NCBI RefSeq assembly: GCF_002075795.1 | Contig: NZ_CP020472.1 | Span: forward strand, 3,641,001 to 3,705,000 | Origin: Shewanella japonica | Lineage (GTDB): Bacteria > Pseudomonadota > Gammaproteobacteria > Enterobacterales > Shewanellaceae | DNA: 64,000 bases | Reading direction: 5' to 3' | Shown here: positions 9,125-18,908 of the stretch, piece by piece | How the letters are laid out: every line of letters starts with the position of its first letter | Position numbering within the stretch: position 1 is the stretch's first letter | Translations under genes and position numbers: made by a program | Notes under the pieces: generated by a model | What the model saw: only the letters and a program-made list of their open reading frames with translations | Databases searched by the model: none | What the model was told of the DNA's origin: nothing

Positions 9125-10372
9125 ATGATTTTTCAAACCTTGAAACGTATTCCTTTTTGGCAAAAAGTCCTCGCGGGTTTTGCTTTTGGTATCATGGCGG
9201 GTGTTGCTTTAGGCGAAAGCGCCGTAATGCTTAAACCACTCGGTGACTTGTTTATCAGTGCCATTAAAATGTTGGTCGCACCCTTAGTTTTCTGCGCCAT
9301 TGTCGTTAGTATTACTTCTTTAGGTTCTCAAGCAAACCTTAAACGTCTTAGCTTTAAGACCTTAGGCCTGTTTATGCTAACAGGCACGGCTGCATCATTC
9401 ATAGGTCTTGCCATTGGTAGTTCTTTTGATATGGGCGGCAGTATTGAGCTGGCGACAACGGAAGTGAGAGACCGTGATATTCCAGGGTTTGCTCAAGTCT
9501 TATTAAATATGATCCCAGTTAACCCTTTTGCCTCATTAGCAGAAGGAAAAGTACTGCAAATTATCGTATTTGCTGCATTAGTGGGTATCGCTATTAATGC
9601 TGTTGGCGAAAAAGCTGCACCACTTAAAAATACCATTTCAGCTGGCGCAGAAGTCATGTTTGAACTCACTCGTATGGTATTAAAACTCACCCCAATAGGT
9701 GTATTTAGTTTAATGGCTTGGGTTGTGGGTGAGTACGGTTTATCAACCTTATTGCCATTAGGTAAGTTCATTATCGCAATTTATGTCGCAGCGCTCATCC
9801 ACATCATTTTTGTCTATGGTGGCTTAATTAAGTTTGTCGCTAAACTGAGCCCGATACAATTTTTCCGCAAAGCCATGCCTGCACAGTTAGTCGCATTCAG
9901 TACTGCATCTAGCTTTGGTACATTACCAGCAAGTACTAAATGTACTGAATCAATGGGCGTATCTAAACGCTATAGTGCTTTTGTTTTACCTCTTGGCGCA
10001 ACCATGAATATGGATGGTTGTGGCGGTATTTACCCTGCTATTGCGGCAATCTTCATTGCCCAAATTTATGGTATCCCCTTAGAAATGAGCGATTACATGC
10101 TTATTGCTGTGACAGCTACAGTAGCGTCAATTGGTACTGCAGGTGTACCTGGTAGTGCAATGGTTATGCTAACCGTTACCTTAGGTGTTGTTGGTTTACC
10201 GCTTGAAGGAATCGCATTTATTGCGGCAATTGACCGTGTAATTGACATGATCCGTACAGCAACGAACGTCACTGGCGATATGATGACAGCGGTTGTTGTT
10301 GGTAAAAGTGAAGGTCAATTTGATGAAGCGCAGTTTAATTCAAATGAAAAAATCATTGAGCAAACAGCATAG
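9125..10372 (+). CDS. dicarboxylate/amino acid:cation symporter (DAACS family)
   Basis: A 415-residue inner-membrane carrier of the glutamate/dicarboxylate:sodium (or proton) symporter family. The hallmarks are the serine-rich re-entrant loop around ASSFGTLPAST (about residues 259-269), the NMDGCGG segment (about 296-302; NMDGT in many relatives), and the second hairpin with VPGSAMVML. The whole length and the helix pattern fit the family. It takes up glutamate, aspartate or C4-dicarboxylates coupled to Na+ or H+; the exact substrate cannot be read from sequence. The start ATG at 9125 is preceded by GGAAA. The gene is monocistronic and ends at a strong hairpin. Confidence 0.9.
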   Translation: MIFQTLKRIPFWQKVLAGFAFGIMAGVALGESAVMLKPLGDLFISAIKMLVAPLVFCAIVVSITSLGSQANLKRLSFKTLGLFMLTGTAASFIGLAIGSSFDMGGSIELATTEVRDRDIPGFAQVLLNMIPVNPFASLAEGKVLQIIVFAALVGIAINAVGEKAAPLKNTISAGAEVMFELTRMVLKLTPIGVFSLMAWVVGEYGLSTLLPLGKFIIAIYVAALIHIIFVYGGLIKFVAKLSPIQFFRKAMPAQLVAFSTASSFGTLPASTKCTESMGVSKRYSAFVLPLGATMNMDGCGGIYPAIAAIFIAQIYGIPLEMSDYMLIAVTATVASIGTAGVPGSAMVMLTVTLGVVGLPLEGIAFIAAIDRVIDMIRTATNVTGDMMTAVVVGKSEGQFDEAQFNSNEKIIEQTA

Positions 10373-10429
10373 TTAATGACGTAATTAAGGATTTGGTTAA
10401 AGATTCAGTTAATTTGCTACCAAACCTAC

Positions 10430-10462
10430 AAAACGGCAGATGAATTGTTCATCTGCCGTTTT
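10430..10462. terminator. bidirectional terminator between the symporter and the porin
   Basis: A long near-perfect inverted repeat (aaaacggcagatga with its complement) has A4 and T4 ends. It sits between convergent genes and can serve both. Confidence 0.85.
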
Positions 10463-10506
10463 CATTTTATAGCCCAACCTATTTAAAAGTCGCGAATGAC
10501 ATTAGG

Positions 10507-11757
10507 CTAAAACTTTGCGTTAAACCATACCCACGCTTTGTCAGTATCCACTTTACCTGCTGCAACATCACCAGCTGAATAAGCCGCATATTTAACGCCA
10601 ACGGTATAGTGGTCATATAATGGCATACTAAAGACGGCGTTGATTTCTGAGCCTAAATCGTCCACCGCTGCACTTGATTCATCCGCATCAAACTCGTGAT
10701 AAGCCACCGCCCATTTACCACCAATCACACTACCACCAATAGATGCATACAAGTCAGCCAAGCCTTCTTTAGGTGTTGTTAAGAATTGGTCGGTCCAACC
10801 ATTAAAGCCATGTAGTGTTGCAAGTGGAGTCGAGAAACCATAATCGCCACCATCTGAACCTAACAGCTCGTAGCCTACTTTGAAGGTAACCACTGAAAAA
10901 CCAACGCCCCCCTCAAGGCTCATATAATCTGCAGAATAAGATTGCCCTGCTGTATCTGAATCCTGAGTGGCATATTCCGCTGTATAAAGTAACTTGATAT
11001 CACCAATATCAGCTTTACCGGTAAAGCGAAGACCATAAGTGTCTAGACCGTTTTCAATATTAGTATCTTCTTCTAATAGGTAGCCATAGGCGCTTAACGT
11101 ACCAAAACCCGTTTTTAATTGAGCATTGATTAAATTATCTTTTGAATCAATATCTTTTGCTTCTGCAAAAATACGATTTCGCTGAGTAATATAACCATAA
11201 TCAATTTGGAACATATCATTGAACTTATATTCAAGCATGACGCCATCAAACGTCTGTCTATCTTGACGCCAACCCACATGTCCCACAAAACGCTGATTAT
11301 CAAAGGTGATCACTTGTCGACCCCCTTTAACACTAAAACCTTCGTATTGGTATTTTAAAAATAGTTGATCAAGTTCTGTGGTTTCAGGATCGGCAATCAC
11401 AGAATAATCAGGATTGTTTCCTAAAGTATCGTTATAGTCATCAACACCCGCTACGACACGTGAATCTTCGAACTCGACTAACGAACTAAAACCATAGTAA
11501 TCAGCTGTGGCGTAAGTTAATCGGGTACGTAACGTAAAGGCATCTGCATCTTTTAATGCGTTATCTTGCTCTACCATTTCATAACGCAGATTCAAATCGA
11601 CTTTCACTTTCCCTTCAGTCACAGCTTCTGCAATCGTCGTTGCTTCTGCAGCATGTACTTGGCCCATCAATGCCAAAGATGCTGGAGCAATGATGGTTAA
11701 CGCTGATTTTGCTAACCTTTTATTGATAAAACTCGCAAGTTGATTCTTTCTCATCAT
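10507..11757 (-). CDS. outer-membrane beta-barrel porin (alginate-export-like)
   Basis: A 416-residue predicted outer-membrane channel. It has a signal peptide with cleavage after VHAAEA (about residue 38). The mature part alternates polar and hydrophobic residues in strands rich in Tyr, Gly and Asp, and ends in a terminal Phe (KAWVWFNAKF), the usual BAM-recognition end. It resembles the alginate-export/single-chain porin type. It is the last gene after nrtA-nrtB-nrtD, only about 40 bases downstream of nrtD, so it is probably co-transcribed and may be the outer-membrane pore for the same solute. That pairing is inference from position. Confidence 0.8.
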   Translation of the reverse strand: MMRKNQLASFINKRLAKSALTIIAPASLALMGQVHAAEATTIAEAVTEGKVKVDLNLRYEMVEQDNALKDADAFTLRTRLTYATADYYGFSSLVEFEDSRVVAGVDDYNDTLGNNPDYSVIADPETTELDQLFLKYQYEGFSVKGGRQVITFDNQRFVGHVGWRQDRQTFDGVMLEYKFNDMFQIDYGYITQRNRIFAEAKDIDSKDNLINAQLKTGFGTLSAYGYLLEEDTNIENGLDTYGLRFTGKADIGDIKLLYTAEYATQDSDTAGQSYSADYMSLEGGVGFSVVTFKVGYELLGSDGGDYGFSTPLATLHGFNGWTDQFLTTPKEGLADLYASIGGSVIGGKWAVAYHEFDADESSAAVDDLGSEINAVFSMPLYDHYTVGVKYAAYSAGDVAAGKVDTDKAWVWFNAKF

Positions 11758-11798
11758 ATTTCCCTTGTTGTAATTAAATCTTGTCCATCAGAGTAATC

Positions 11799-12641
11799 TT
11801 AGCCAACATTAGCAGTTTCATCGTTACTAATTGATGAATTACTAATATTAATGGTCTCAACTTTTCGTTGCTTCTCGTATAAGAACTTCAATACTTCAGC
11901 ACGTAGACGGTTATATTCTTTGTCTTCTGCCAGTGCTAACCGCTCTCTTGGTCTTGGTAAATTAACGTCTAAAATTTCACCAACCGTCGCTGCTGGGCCG
12001 TTGGTCATCATGACAATTTTATCGGATAGTAATACGGCTTCATCCACATCATGCGTAATCATAATAACGGTGTTATTCAGCTCGTTTTGAATTTCCATTA
12101 GCGAGTCCTGCATGTGCGCACGCGTTAGTGCATCTAATGCGCCAAACGGTTCATCCATTAGCAAGACTTCGGGTTCCATTGCCAATGCTCTTGCAATACC
12201 CACTCGTTGCTTCATACCGCCTGAGATTTCGCTAGGAAGCTTATGCATTGCATGTTCCATATGTACCAGTTTTAAGTTGCATTCAATCCAGTCCTTAATT
12301 TCAGCTTTGGATTTTTTATTCTTAAATACTTGTTTAACTGCTAGCTCGACATTTTGATATGACGTGAGCCATGGCAGTAATGAGTGGTTTTGAAACACAA
12401 CGGCTCGCTCAGGCCCTGGCTCTGTTACTTCTGCGCTGTTTAAAATCACTCCACCTTGAGTGGCTTGATAAAGACCCGCTACGATATTTAGTACAGTTGA
12501 CTTACCACACCCCGAATGACCAATGAGCGATACAAACTCACCTTTATTGATCTTCAGGTTCACTTCTTTAAGCGCTTTAAATGGACCATTAGGGGTAGGA
12601 AAATCCATATCGATATTACTGATATCTAAAAATACACTCAT
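11799..12641 (-). CDS. nrtD: nitrate-type ABC transporter, ATP-binding subunit
   Basis: A 280-residue ABC ATPase with Walker [10 protein letters not shown] (about residue 41), signature SGGMKQR (about 140), Walker B VLLMDEP (about 160) and the switch His in MITHDVDEA (about 195). It matches the NrtD/TauB/SsuB class energising nitrate, taurine or sulfonate importers; the neighbouring NrtA-like and NrtB-like subunits point to nitrate, nitrite or a similar anion. It lies between nrtB and the porin in one transcription unit. The family is certain; the substrate assignment is likely but not proven. Confidence 0.88.
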   Translation of the reverse strand: MSVFLDISNIDMDFPTPNGPFKALKEVNLKINKGEFVSLIGHSGCGKSTVLNIVAGLYQATQGGVILNSAEVTEPGPERAVVFQNHSLLPWLTSYQNVELAVKQVFKNKKSKAEIKDWIECNLKLVHMEHAMHKLPSEISGGMKQRVGIARALAMEPEVLLMDEPFGALDALTRAHMQDSLMEIQNELNNTVIMITHDVDEAVLLSDKIVMMTNGPAATVGEILDVNLPRPRERLALAEDKEYNRLRAEVLKFLYEKQRKVETINISNSSISNDETANVG

Positions 12642-12665
12642 AATATTTACTCCTTGCGTCCCAAA

Positions 12666-13655
12666 TTAACGGGCTTTATCCCAAGAGAACCAAGCTTGTA
12701 GTGCAAGCATTGCTCTATCTAGTAAGAAACCAATAAACCCAATCACGATAACGGCTGCCATAATGCGAGATAACGACTCTGAACTTCCGTTTTGGAACTC
12801 ATCCCAAACAAATTTGCCAAGGCCTGGGTTTTGCGCCAACATCTCTGCTGCAATTAACACCATCCAAGCCACACCGAGTGATAAACGCATCCCCGTGAAA
12901 ATTAACGGTATTGATGCTGGTAATACGATTTTCTGCACATGAGTAAAGGCTGATAACCTCAATACTCGACTGACATTTAATAAATCAGTATCGATAGATG
13001 CGACTCCGATTGAGGTGTTAATGATCATTGGCCACAAACTACATAAAGTGACTGTGAGTAACGAATTGATAAACGATTTGGATAACATAGGATCTGGAGA
13101 GACATAAAGTGCGCTCACCACCATAGTAACCAGTGGTAACCAAGCCAATGGCGAGACGGGTTTAAACAGCTGCACAATAGGGTTTATTGCCGCATTTAAA
13201 TTTTTGCTCAGCCCCATCCAAATACCCAATGGAATTGCGATAATCGCGGCTAATAAAAAACCTGACATCACGGTAATCAAACTCGTAACAATCTGATCAA
13301 CAAAGGTTTCTTTACCTGTATAAGCTCGTGTCTTTGGCACATAAGTTGGATCTTTTGCCACGCGGGCTTCATTACGCACTTTTTGACGCTCATAGAAAGC
13401 TGCCGCTTTTTCTCGTTCAGCCACATGTTCTTGGTAAAGCGAGTCGAACTGAGCTACAACAGCCACTGGCCCCGGAAACTTACCCAACGAAGTGTTGATG
13501 TTATTTGCGCTGATAGACCATAAGACTAAGAACACGGTTAAGCCAATAATGGGTAACAGTAACGCTTTACTCATTTGACCTAGTTTCGAAAGCAACACGT
13601 TGGCAGATGACTTATCCATAGGAAGCCTCTGGGTAATTTTTGCAATGGTTGACAT
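12666..13655 (-). CDS. nrtB: nitrate-type ABC transporter, permease subunit
   Basis: A 329-residue inner-membrane permease of the NrtB class. A first membrane helix (about residues 30-50) is followed by a long charged periplasmic segment (about 60-115), then five or so helices in the BPD_transp_1 domain, with the EAA-loop equivalent around SRVLRLSAFTHVQKIVLPAS (about 230-250). It forms the translocation path for the solute delivered by NrtA and is powered by NrtD. The spacing to nrtD is about 25 bases and to nrtA about 30, so the three form an operon. Confidence 0.88.
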   Translation of the reverse strand: MSTIAKITQRLPMDKSSANVLLSKLGQMSKALLLPIIGLTVFLVLWSISANNINTSLGKFPGPVAVVAQFDSLYQEHVAEREKAAAFYERQKVRNEARVAKDPTYVPKTRAYTGKETFVDQIVTSLITVMSGFLLAAIIAIPLGIWMGLSKNLNAAINPIVQLFKPVSPLAWLPLVTMVVSALYVSPDPMLSKSFINSLLTVTLCSLWPMIINTSIGVASIDTDLLNVSRVLRLSAFTHVQKIVLPASIPLIFTGMRLSLGVAWMVLIAAEMLAQNPGLGKFVWDEFQNGSSESLSRIMAAVIVIGFIGFLLDRAMLALQAWFSWDKAR

Positions 13656-13684
13656 AGCTCTATCCTCACTTCGATAGCTGTAAA

Positions 13685-15049
13685 TTACAGCTTATCGCCT
13701 TGTTTTAGACCAATGCTGAACTTATTGATGTAAGCATTAGGCGCGCTCCCGTCATACACGATATCGTCAATAAAGTGCTGCTGAGGTTTTTTAAAGCCAG
13801 TTTCAGTTGCAAAGTCTGGGAAATGTTTTGCATCAATGGTTTTGTCATCAATTAAGGATTGAGCAGCTTTAGCATAGATATCTGGGCGATAAACTTTCGC
13901 AGCAACATCTTTGTACCAATCATCAGGTTTATCTTCAGAGATCTGTCCCCAGCGACGCATTTGCGTTAAATACCAAATCGCATCTGAGTAATATGGGTAA
14001 GTTGCGTTATAACGGAAGAACACATTGAAGTCTGGAACCGCTCGTTTATCGCCTTTTTCATATTCAAATGTGCCGGTCATACTATTAGCAATGACATCGT
14101 AATCAGCACCAACATAATTAGATTGCGATAAGATTTTTACAGCTGCTGGACGATTGGCATTGTTATTATCATCTAACCACTTAGCCGCCTTAATCAGGGC
14201 ACGAGTTAAACGAATCGTCGTGTTAGGATATTTTTCAGCAAATTCAGCCGTGATCCCAAAAACCTTCTCTGGGTTGTCTTTCCAAATTTCATAGTCGGTA
14301 ACAACCGGCACTCCAATGCCTTTAAATACGGCTTGTTGATTCCATGGTTCACCCACGCAGTATCCATAAATAGTGCCAGCTTCAAGCGTTGATGGCATTT
14401 GTGGCGGAGGGGTTACAGAAAGAAATGCTTGCGCATCTAATTGACCCGAAGTGTCACCTTTATGAGGCGCATAGTATCCTGGGTGAATACCGCCAGCAGC
14501 TAACCAATAACGTAGTTCGTAGTTATGGGTTGATACAGGAAATACCATGCCCATTTTGAACGGTTTACCAGCTTCAGTGTATTCCTCGACAACAGGTTTC
14601 AGCGCATCAGCTTTAATTGGATGAACAGGTTTGCCATCGCTATTTTTAGCGATGTTAGGTTTCATTTTTTTCCAAATATCATTGGATACCGTAATGGCAT
14701 TACCGTTTAAATCCATCGAAAAAGGCGTAATAATATGCGCTTTAGTACCATAACCAATAGTGGCAGCTATTGGCTGCCCTGCCAGCATATGTGCGCCATC
14801 TAAGCGACCATCAATAACACCGTCTAATAACACCTTCCAGTTAGCTTGGGCTTCAATCGTGACGTATAGGCCTTCTTCTTCAAAGTAACCATTCTCATAA
14901 GCGATAGCGATGGGCGCCATATCAGTTAATTTAATAAAACCAAAAGTCAGTTCTTCCTTTTCTGGAAATCCGACCTCAGCCATGGCTGGCAATACGGCAG
15001 AAAAAGACATCACCAGTAATGTCTGTTTAAGTGCTTTTTTCCAATTCAT
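13685..15049 (-). CDS. nrtA: nitrate-type ABC transporter, periplasmic binding subunit
   Basis: A 454-residue binding protein of the NrtA/CmpA/NasF family, which binds nitrate or bicarbonate in the periplasm. A Sec signal peptide (about residues 1-24, cleaved after PAMA) precedes the bilobed domain, which contains [16 protein letters not shown] (about 89-104) and [12 protein letters not shown] (about 231-242), typical of the anion site. It is the first gene of nrtA-nrtB-nrtD-porin. The 5' leader carries an ANTAR-like hairpin competing with a terminator, described separately, which fits nitrate-responsive control. Nitrate is the most likely ligand; bicarbonate is an alternative. Confidence 0.88.
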   Translation of the reverse strand: MNWKKALKQTLLVMSFSAVLPAMAEVGFPEKEELTFGFIKLTDMAPIAIAYENGYFEEEGLYVTIEAQANWKVLLDGVIDGRLDGAHMLAGQPIAATIGYGTKAHIITPFSMDLNGNAITVSNDIWKKMKPNIAKNSDGKPVHPIKADALKPVVEEYTEAGKPFKMGMVFPVSTHNYELRYWLAAGGIHPGYYAPHKGDTSGQLDAQAFLSVTPPPQMPSTLEAGTIYGYCVGEPWNQQAVFKGIGVPVVTDYEIWKDNPEKVFGITAEFAEKYPNTTIRLTRALIKAAKWLDDNNNANRPAAVKILSQSNYVGADYDVIANSMTGTFEYEKGDKRAVPDFNVFFRYNATYPYYSDAIWYLTQMRRWGQISEDKPDDWYKDVAAKVYRPDIYAKAAQSLIDDKTIDAKHFPDFATETGFKKPQQHFIDDIVYDGSAPNAYINKFSIGLKQGDKL

Positions 15050-15087
15050 CTTTAAATCCTTGTTAAGTGTTAAATAGGTAAAACAAA

Positions 15088-15128
15088 AAAGGCGCTAACT
15101 ACCCCCTAAGGAATAATTAAGCGCCTTT
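15088..15128 (-). terminator. intrinsic terminator in the nrtA leader (attenuator)
   Basis: On the minus strand, AAAGGCGCTTAA and TTAGCGCCTTT form a strong stem followed by T6. It lies about 40 bases before the nrtA start codon, within the untranslated leader, so it would stop transcription before the gene unless disrupted. Its 5' arm is shared with the hexaloop hairpin at 15117-15134. Confidence 0.8.
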
Positions 15129-15134
15129 GCTTAA
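15117..15134 (-). promoter_or_regulatory. ANTAR-type antiterminator hairpin in the nrtA leader
   Basis: On the minus strand, TTAAGC and GCTTAA form a perfect 6-bp stem around the six-base loop AAAGGC. Targets of ANTAR-domain antiterminators (NasR, NasT, EutV) have hexaloops with A at position 1 and G at position 4, as here. The hairpin occupies the 5' arm of the adjacent terminator, so the two cannot form together. A second, upstream hexaloop of the usual pair is only weakly suggested near 15131-15142. No ANTAR protein gene is in the window. Confidence 0.65.
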
Positions 15135-15241
15135 ATTAATTTACGACTAAAAAATGATTAATTTTCACGTTTAAGACCAAAAACAATCAAAAATGGATAA
15201 ATAAAATACAATTATAATCAGCCAATATGTGACCATTACTA

Positions 15242-15257
15242 TTCAGCTAACGTGCCA
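15242..15257 (-). promoter_or_regulatory. candidate sigma-54 promoter for nrtA
   Basis: On the minus strand the sequence TGGCACGTTAGCTGAA has a perfect -24 element (TGGCACG) and an imperfect -12 element (CTGA instead of TTGC) at the correct distance. It would start a leader of about 180 bases ahead of nrtA. Confidence 0.5.
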
Positions 15258-15320
15258 ACTTGGTAACACACTGTTTTAAATGTAAATTTTAAAACACTCC
15301 TCCAACATACCTATAAAGTG

Positions 15321-15367
15321 TAGTGCTAATTTAGTGCAAGATAAATAAAATCGCACCTAAATGGGTA
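15321..15367. promoter_or_regulatory. candidate NtrC-like enhancer sites upstream of nrtA
   Basis: Two NtrC-like elements lie about 75 and 105 bases upstream of the candidate sigma-54 promoter: GTGCTAATTTAGTGC at 15323-15337 and GCACCTAAATGGGTA at 15353-15367. Both only approximate the GCACC-N5-GGTGC dyad; the second keeps the left half exactly. Confidence 0.35.
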
Positions 15368-15638
15368 TAAAATACGAGTCGTTATTTGGATTGAACAACA
15401 ATGGAGCAATGCAAGCCTTAGTATTGGATTAGGCTGATAAATCGACGTGCCTTAAGCCTTGCTAATCGAGTAAGAAAAGAAAATAAAGAAAGGCTTATGA
15501 GTGGTGAGTTAAATGCTATGTGAAGAGAGTGAGAAAGTGAGTAAAACCCTGATACAGACGCGTAATAGATGGCACTATCTTCTGTTTATACCGATGAGCT
15601 AGCGATGAACTCAGGCTCAATATGACTAATGTGTTAGC

Positions 15639-15663
15639 AAAAAAAACCACTGCTTAGCAGTGG
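15639..15663 (-). terminator. intrinsic terminator of oadGAB
   Basis: The perfect stem ccactgc-tta-gcagtgg has A8 on its left (U8 in the minus-strand transcript), 40 bases past the oadB stop. Confidence 0.88.
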
Positions 15664-15703
15664 CTTCAATATGATTTACAACAAACAGAGTTAACGCAAG
15701 GTA

Positions 15704-16834
15704 TTAACCTAGAACAGCCAACAATACACCAGCAGCAACAGCGCTACCCAGTACACCAGCGACGTTTGGTCCCATAGCATGCATCAATAAGAAGTTTTGT
15801 TGGTTTGACTCTAAACCTACCTTATTCACAACACGTGCGGCCATAGGTACAGCAGATACACCAGCTGCACCAATCAATGGGTTAATCTTACCACCTGATA
15901 CTTTAGACATCAGTTTAGCCATCAACACACCAGCAGCTGTACCGATACTAAATGCGACAGCTCCTAAGACTAAAATACCTAAGGTTTCGATACGTAGAAA
16001 CTCTTCAGCCTGCAATTTAGAGCCTACAGCTAAACCAAGGAAAATAGTGACAATGTTAATTAATTCGTTTTGAGCAGTGCTTGATAATCTATCTACCACG
16101 CCACATTCACGCATTAAGTTACCTAGACAGAACATTCCTACTAAAGGCGTTGCTGCTGGTAAGAATAAAATGGTCATTCCCACTACCATCAATGGGAAAA
16201 TAATTTTCTCTTTTTTACTGACTTCACGCAGCTGTTCCATCTTAATGGTGCGTTCAGATTCGTTAGTCAATAAACGCATGATTGGTGGTTGAATTAACGG
16301 TACTAACGCCATGTACGAGTACGCAGCAACTGCGATTGCACCCAATAAATCAGGAGCTAGTTTAGAGGCTAAGAAAATGGCTGTTGGGCCATCGGCGCCA
16401 CCAATAATCGCAATAGCCGCAGCATCTTGCATAGTAAACTCAAACCCAGGCACTAAATTTAATGCAATTGCACCAAGCAAGGTCGCAAAAATACCAAACT
16501 GCGCCGCAGCACCTAATAGTAAGGTTTTCGGATTAGCAATCAGCGCTCCAAAGTCAGTTAACGCCCCCACACCCATGAAAATCAGTAATGGGAATATGCC
16601 TGTTTCAATACCAACATAGTAGGCATACCAAAGTAGACCGCCTTCGTCGGTAAACCCCGCATTAGGAATATTCGCCAGGATAGCACCGAAACCAATCGGC
16701 ACTAACAAGAGTGGCTCGAAGCCTTTAGCAATGGCGAGATATAACAATGCCCCGCCAATTGCCATCATAAATAGTTGATCAGGTGCGAAGTTAGCAATAC
16801 CTGTCTCAGACCAAAAGGCCATTAATCCTTCCAT
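15704..16834 (-). CDS. oadB: Na+-pumping oxaloacetate decarboxylase, beta subunit
   Basis: A 376-residue integral membrane protein of the OadB/GcdB/MmdB family. It decarboxylates the carboxybiotin formed by the alpha subunit and uses the energy to export two Na+ ions. Conserved stretches include [13 protein letters not shown] (about residues 141-153, containing the functionally essential Asp of the family) and the C-terminal [15 protein letters not shown]. About ten hydrophobic helices are visible. It lies directly behind oadA with a short gap, completing the order oadG-oadA-oadB, and is followed by a strong terminator. Confidence 0.95.
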   Translation of the reverse strand: MEGLMAFWSETGIANFAPDQLFMMAIGGALLYLAIAKGFEPLLLVPIGFGAILANIPNAGFTDEGGLLWYAYYVGIETGIFPLLIFMGVGALTDFGALIANPKTLLLGAAAQFGIFATLLGAIALNLVPGFEFTMQDAAAIAIIGGADGPTAIFLASKLAPDLLGAIAVAAYSYMALVPLIQPPIMRLLTNESERTIKMEQLREVSKKEKIIFPLMVVGMTILFLPAATPLVGMFCLGNLMRECGVVDRLSSTAQNELINIVTIFLGLAVGSKLQAEEFLRIETLGILVLGAVAFSIGTAAGVLMAKLMSKVSGGKINPLIGAAGVSAVPMAARVVNKVGLESNQQNFLLMHAMGPNVAGVLGSAVAAGVLLAVLG

Positions 16835-16849
16835 GCTATCTCCTACCTC

Positions 16850-18643
16850 TTACGCTAGTGCCAGTAATGGTGCGCCAACTGCAACTGCATCGCCTTGTTT
16901 AACCGCGATATTTCTGATCACACCTGTCGTTTCTGCTCGAACTTCGGTTTCCATCTTCATTGCTTCAAGGATTAATACCACATCCCCTTCATTCACATGG
17001 TCGCCATCATTCACCATCACTTTGAAAATATTGCCTGACAGCGGTGCGTTCATCGTGACTTTAATTTCATTACTCGCCGGCGTTAATGGTGCAAGCGGAG
17101 CTGGCGCTTGAGAACCAGCTGATGATGAAGTGGGTACAATTTGGCTAATATCTCCACCTTCACTGACTTCCACCACAAAATTTTGCCCTTGGACATTAAC
17201 GGTATAGGTTTCAGGCCCTTTGTCTTTTTTATCAGCAACAACCGCCATATCATCAGCACTTGGAATAGGCTCAAATGCGTCCGGATTACCACGGTTAGTT
17301 AAGAACTGTAATCCAATTTGATTAAATAACGCATACGTCATCACATCATCATCAGTTTCTGCCGCCAAAGTAATATTGTCTTTCTTCGCGATATCAGCCA
17401 ACTCTTGGCGTAACTTATCTAGCTCTGGTGCAATAAGATCGGCAGGGCGACATGTAATGGCCTCACCACCGTCTAGCACTCTAGTCTGAAGTTCAGCGTT
17501 AACTGGTGCAGGTGTTGCACCGTACTCACCTTTTAATACGCCTTCAGTTTCTTTAGCTAGGGTTTTATATCGCTCACCCATTAGGACATTAATTACAGAT
17601 TGAGTACCTACAATCTGTGACGTTGGCGTCACCAAAGGTAAGAAACCAAGATCTTCACGTACACGAGGGATCTCTTCTAATACAGCATCCATTTTGTCTG
17701 CAGCGCCCTGCTCTTTGAGCTGGTTTTCCATGTTGGTTAACATGCCACCTGGCACTTGTGCACGTAAAATGCGTGAATCAATACCTTTCAGTGCACCTTC
17801 AAAACGAGCATACTTTTTACGAACTTCTCTAAAGTAAGCTGCAATTTCTTCTAACAGCGCCATGTTATAGCCGGTTGAGCGGCCATTATCTTCAGCCATT
17901 GCGACTAAGGTTTCTGTCGCTGAATGTCCATATGTTTGGCTCATTGACGAAATGGCGGTATCAAGTACATCAATACCCGCTTCAATTGCTTTTTGATAAG
18001 TTGCAGTGCTTAAACCCGTTGTAGCATGACAATGCATAGACACTGTTAAATCCGTTTGAGATTTAAGTCTGCTAATTAGGTCAAATGCTTCCATTGGTTT
18101 GAGTAGACCTGCCATGTCTTTTATACACAATGACTCACAACCCATGTCTTCAAGGTTTTTAGCCATATCAACCCAAGTATCAACAGTATGAACTGGGCTA
18201 GTTGTAAACGAAATAGTCCCTTGAGCATGACCACCAACCTGTTTCACCGCTTTAACAGCCGTTTCTAAGTTACGAACATCATTCATTGCATCAAACACAC
18301 GGAACACGTCAACACCGTTAGTATGCGCACGCTCCACAAAGCGAGTTACTACATCATCAGCATAATGGCGATACCCCAAAAGGTTTTGACCACGTAACAA
18401 CATTTGCTGCGGTGTATTTGGCATGACCTTTTTAAGTTCTCGGATACGATCCCACGGATCTTCTCCTAAATAACGAATGCATGAATCGAAGGTCGCGCCT
18501 CCCCATGATTCAAGTGACCAATAACCGATTTTATCCAGTAAAGGAGCGATAGGTAACATATCGTCTAAACGTAGGCGTGTTGCCAAAATAGACTGATGGG
18601 CGTCTCGTAATACTACATCTGTTAACGCTAAAGGCTTGCTCAT
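16850..18643 (-). CDS. oadA: oxaloacetate decarboxylase, alpha subunit (biotin carboxyltransferase)
   Basis: The protein has about 597 residues from the ATG at 18643, which I prefer because AGGAG precedes it by seven bases and [18 protein letters not shown] is the usual N-terminus; an upstream in-frame ATG at 18673 lies inside the end of oadG. Domain order: an HMGL-like carboxyltransferase barrel with the metal-site segment [10 protein letters not shown] (about residue 10) and MHCHATTG (about 205), a PYC_OADA linker, an Ala/Pro-rich hinge, and a C-terminal biotinyl domain with EAMKMETEV whose second Lys is biotinylated. It transfers carboxylate from oxaloacetate to biotin in the cytoplasm. 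Confidence 0.95.
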   Translation of the reverse strand: MSKPLALTDVVLRDAHQSILATRLRLDDMLPIAPLLDKIGYWSLESWGGATFDSCIRYLGEDPWDRIRELKKVMPNTPQQMLLRGQNLLGYRHYADDVVTRFVERAHTNGVDVFRVFDAMNDVRNLETAVKAVKQVGGHAQGTISFTTSPVHTVDTWVDMAKNLEDMGCESLCIKDMAGLLKPMEAFDLISRLKSQTDLTVSMHCHATTGLSTATYQKAIEAGIDVLDTAISSMSQTYGHSATETLVAMAEDNGRSTGYNMALLEEIAAYFREVRKKYARFEGALKGIDSRILRAQVPGGMLTNMENQLKEQGAADKMDAVLEEIPRVREDLGFLPLVTPTSQIVGTQSVINVLMGERYKTLAKETEGVLKGEYGATPAPVNAELQTRVLDGGEAITCRPADLIAPELDKLRQELADIAKKDNITLAAETDDDVMTYALFNQIGLQFLTNRGNPDAFEPIPSADDMAVVADKKDKGPETYTVNVQGQNFVVEVSEGGDISQIVPTSSSAGSQAPAPLAPLTPASNEIKVTMNAPLSGNIFKVMVNDGDHVNEGDVVLILEAMKMETEVRAETTGVIRNIAVKQGDAVAVGAPLLALA

Positions 18644-18659
18644 AATTACTCCTAAACTA

Positions 18660-18908
18660 TTAATCTTTGGCACGATACTGATGAATAGCAGAAGTGATTG
18701 CTGCTACTAACTTAGGGTCAAGTGTCGCTGCTGATGCAGGTGCTTGCACTATTGGCGCCGACGCTGCTGCAACTTGATTTTCTGACTTGGTTAATCTGGC
18801 GACGATAGTGATACCGACGATTAACAAGCTTAAAAAAATAAAGACTAAGCTCATCCCCATTATCATCACGCCTAAGGCGTTAAATAATTGCTCAGATATT
18901 GAAGTCAT
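18660..18908 (-). CDS. oadG: oxaloacetate decarboxylase, gamma subunit
   Basis: An 82-residue protein with a single N-terminal membrane helix (about residues 12-36) and a soluble tail rich in Ala and Pro. This is the standard size and plan of OadG, which anchors the alpha subunit to the membrane and assists zinc-dependent carboxyl transfer. It is the first gene of oadG-oadA-oadB. The tail is short and lacks the His-rich end seen in some relatives. Confidence 0.88.
   Translation of the reverse strand: MTSISEQLFNALGVMIMGMSLVFIFLSLLIVGITIVARLTKSENQVAAASAPIVQAPASAATLDPKLVAAITSAIHQYRAKD

Larger units (their letters stand above)
15050..15703. other. nrtA regulatory region and oadB 3' flank
   Basis: These 654 bases hold no open frame of note. 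The nrtA-proximal third contains the leader attenuator, the hexaloop hairpin and the candidate promoter described separately. The far end holds the oadB terminator. I see nothing definable in 15370-15635. Confidence 0.6.

Noticed and set aside
9052..9234. A short frame overlapping the start of the DAACS symporter.
   Set aside because: It runs into the symporter in another frame and has no coding character.
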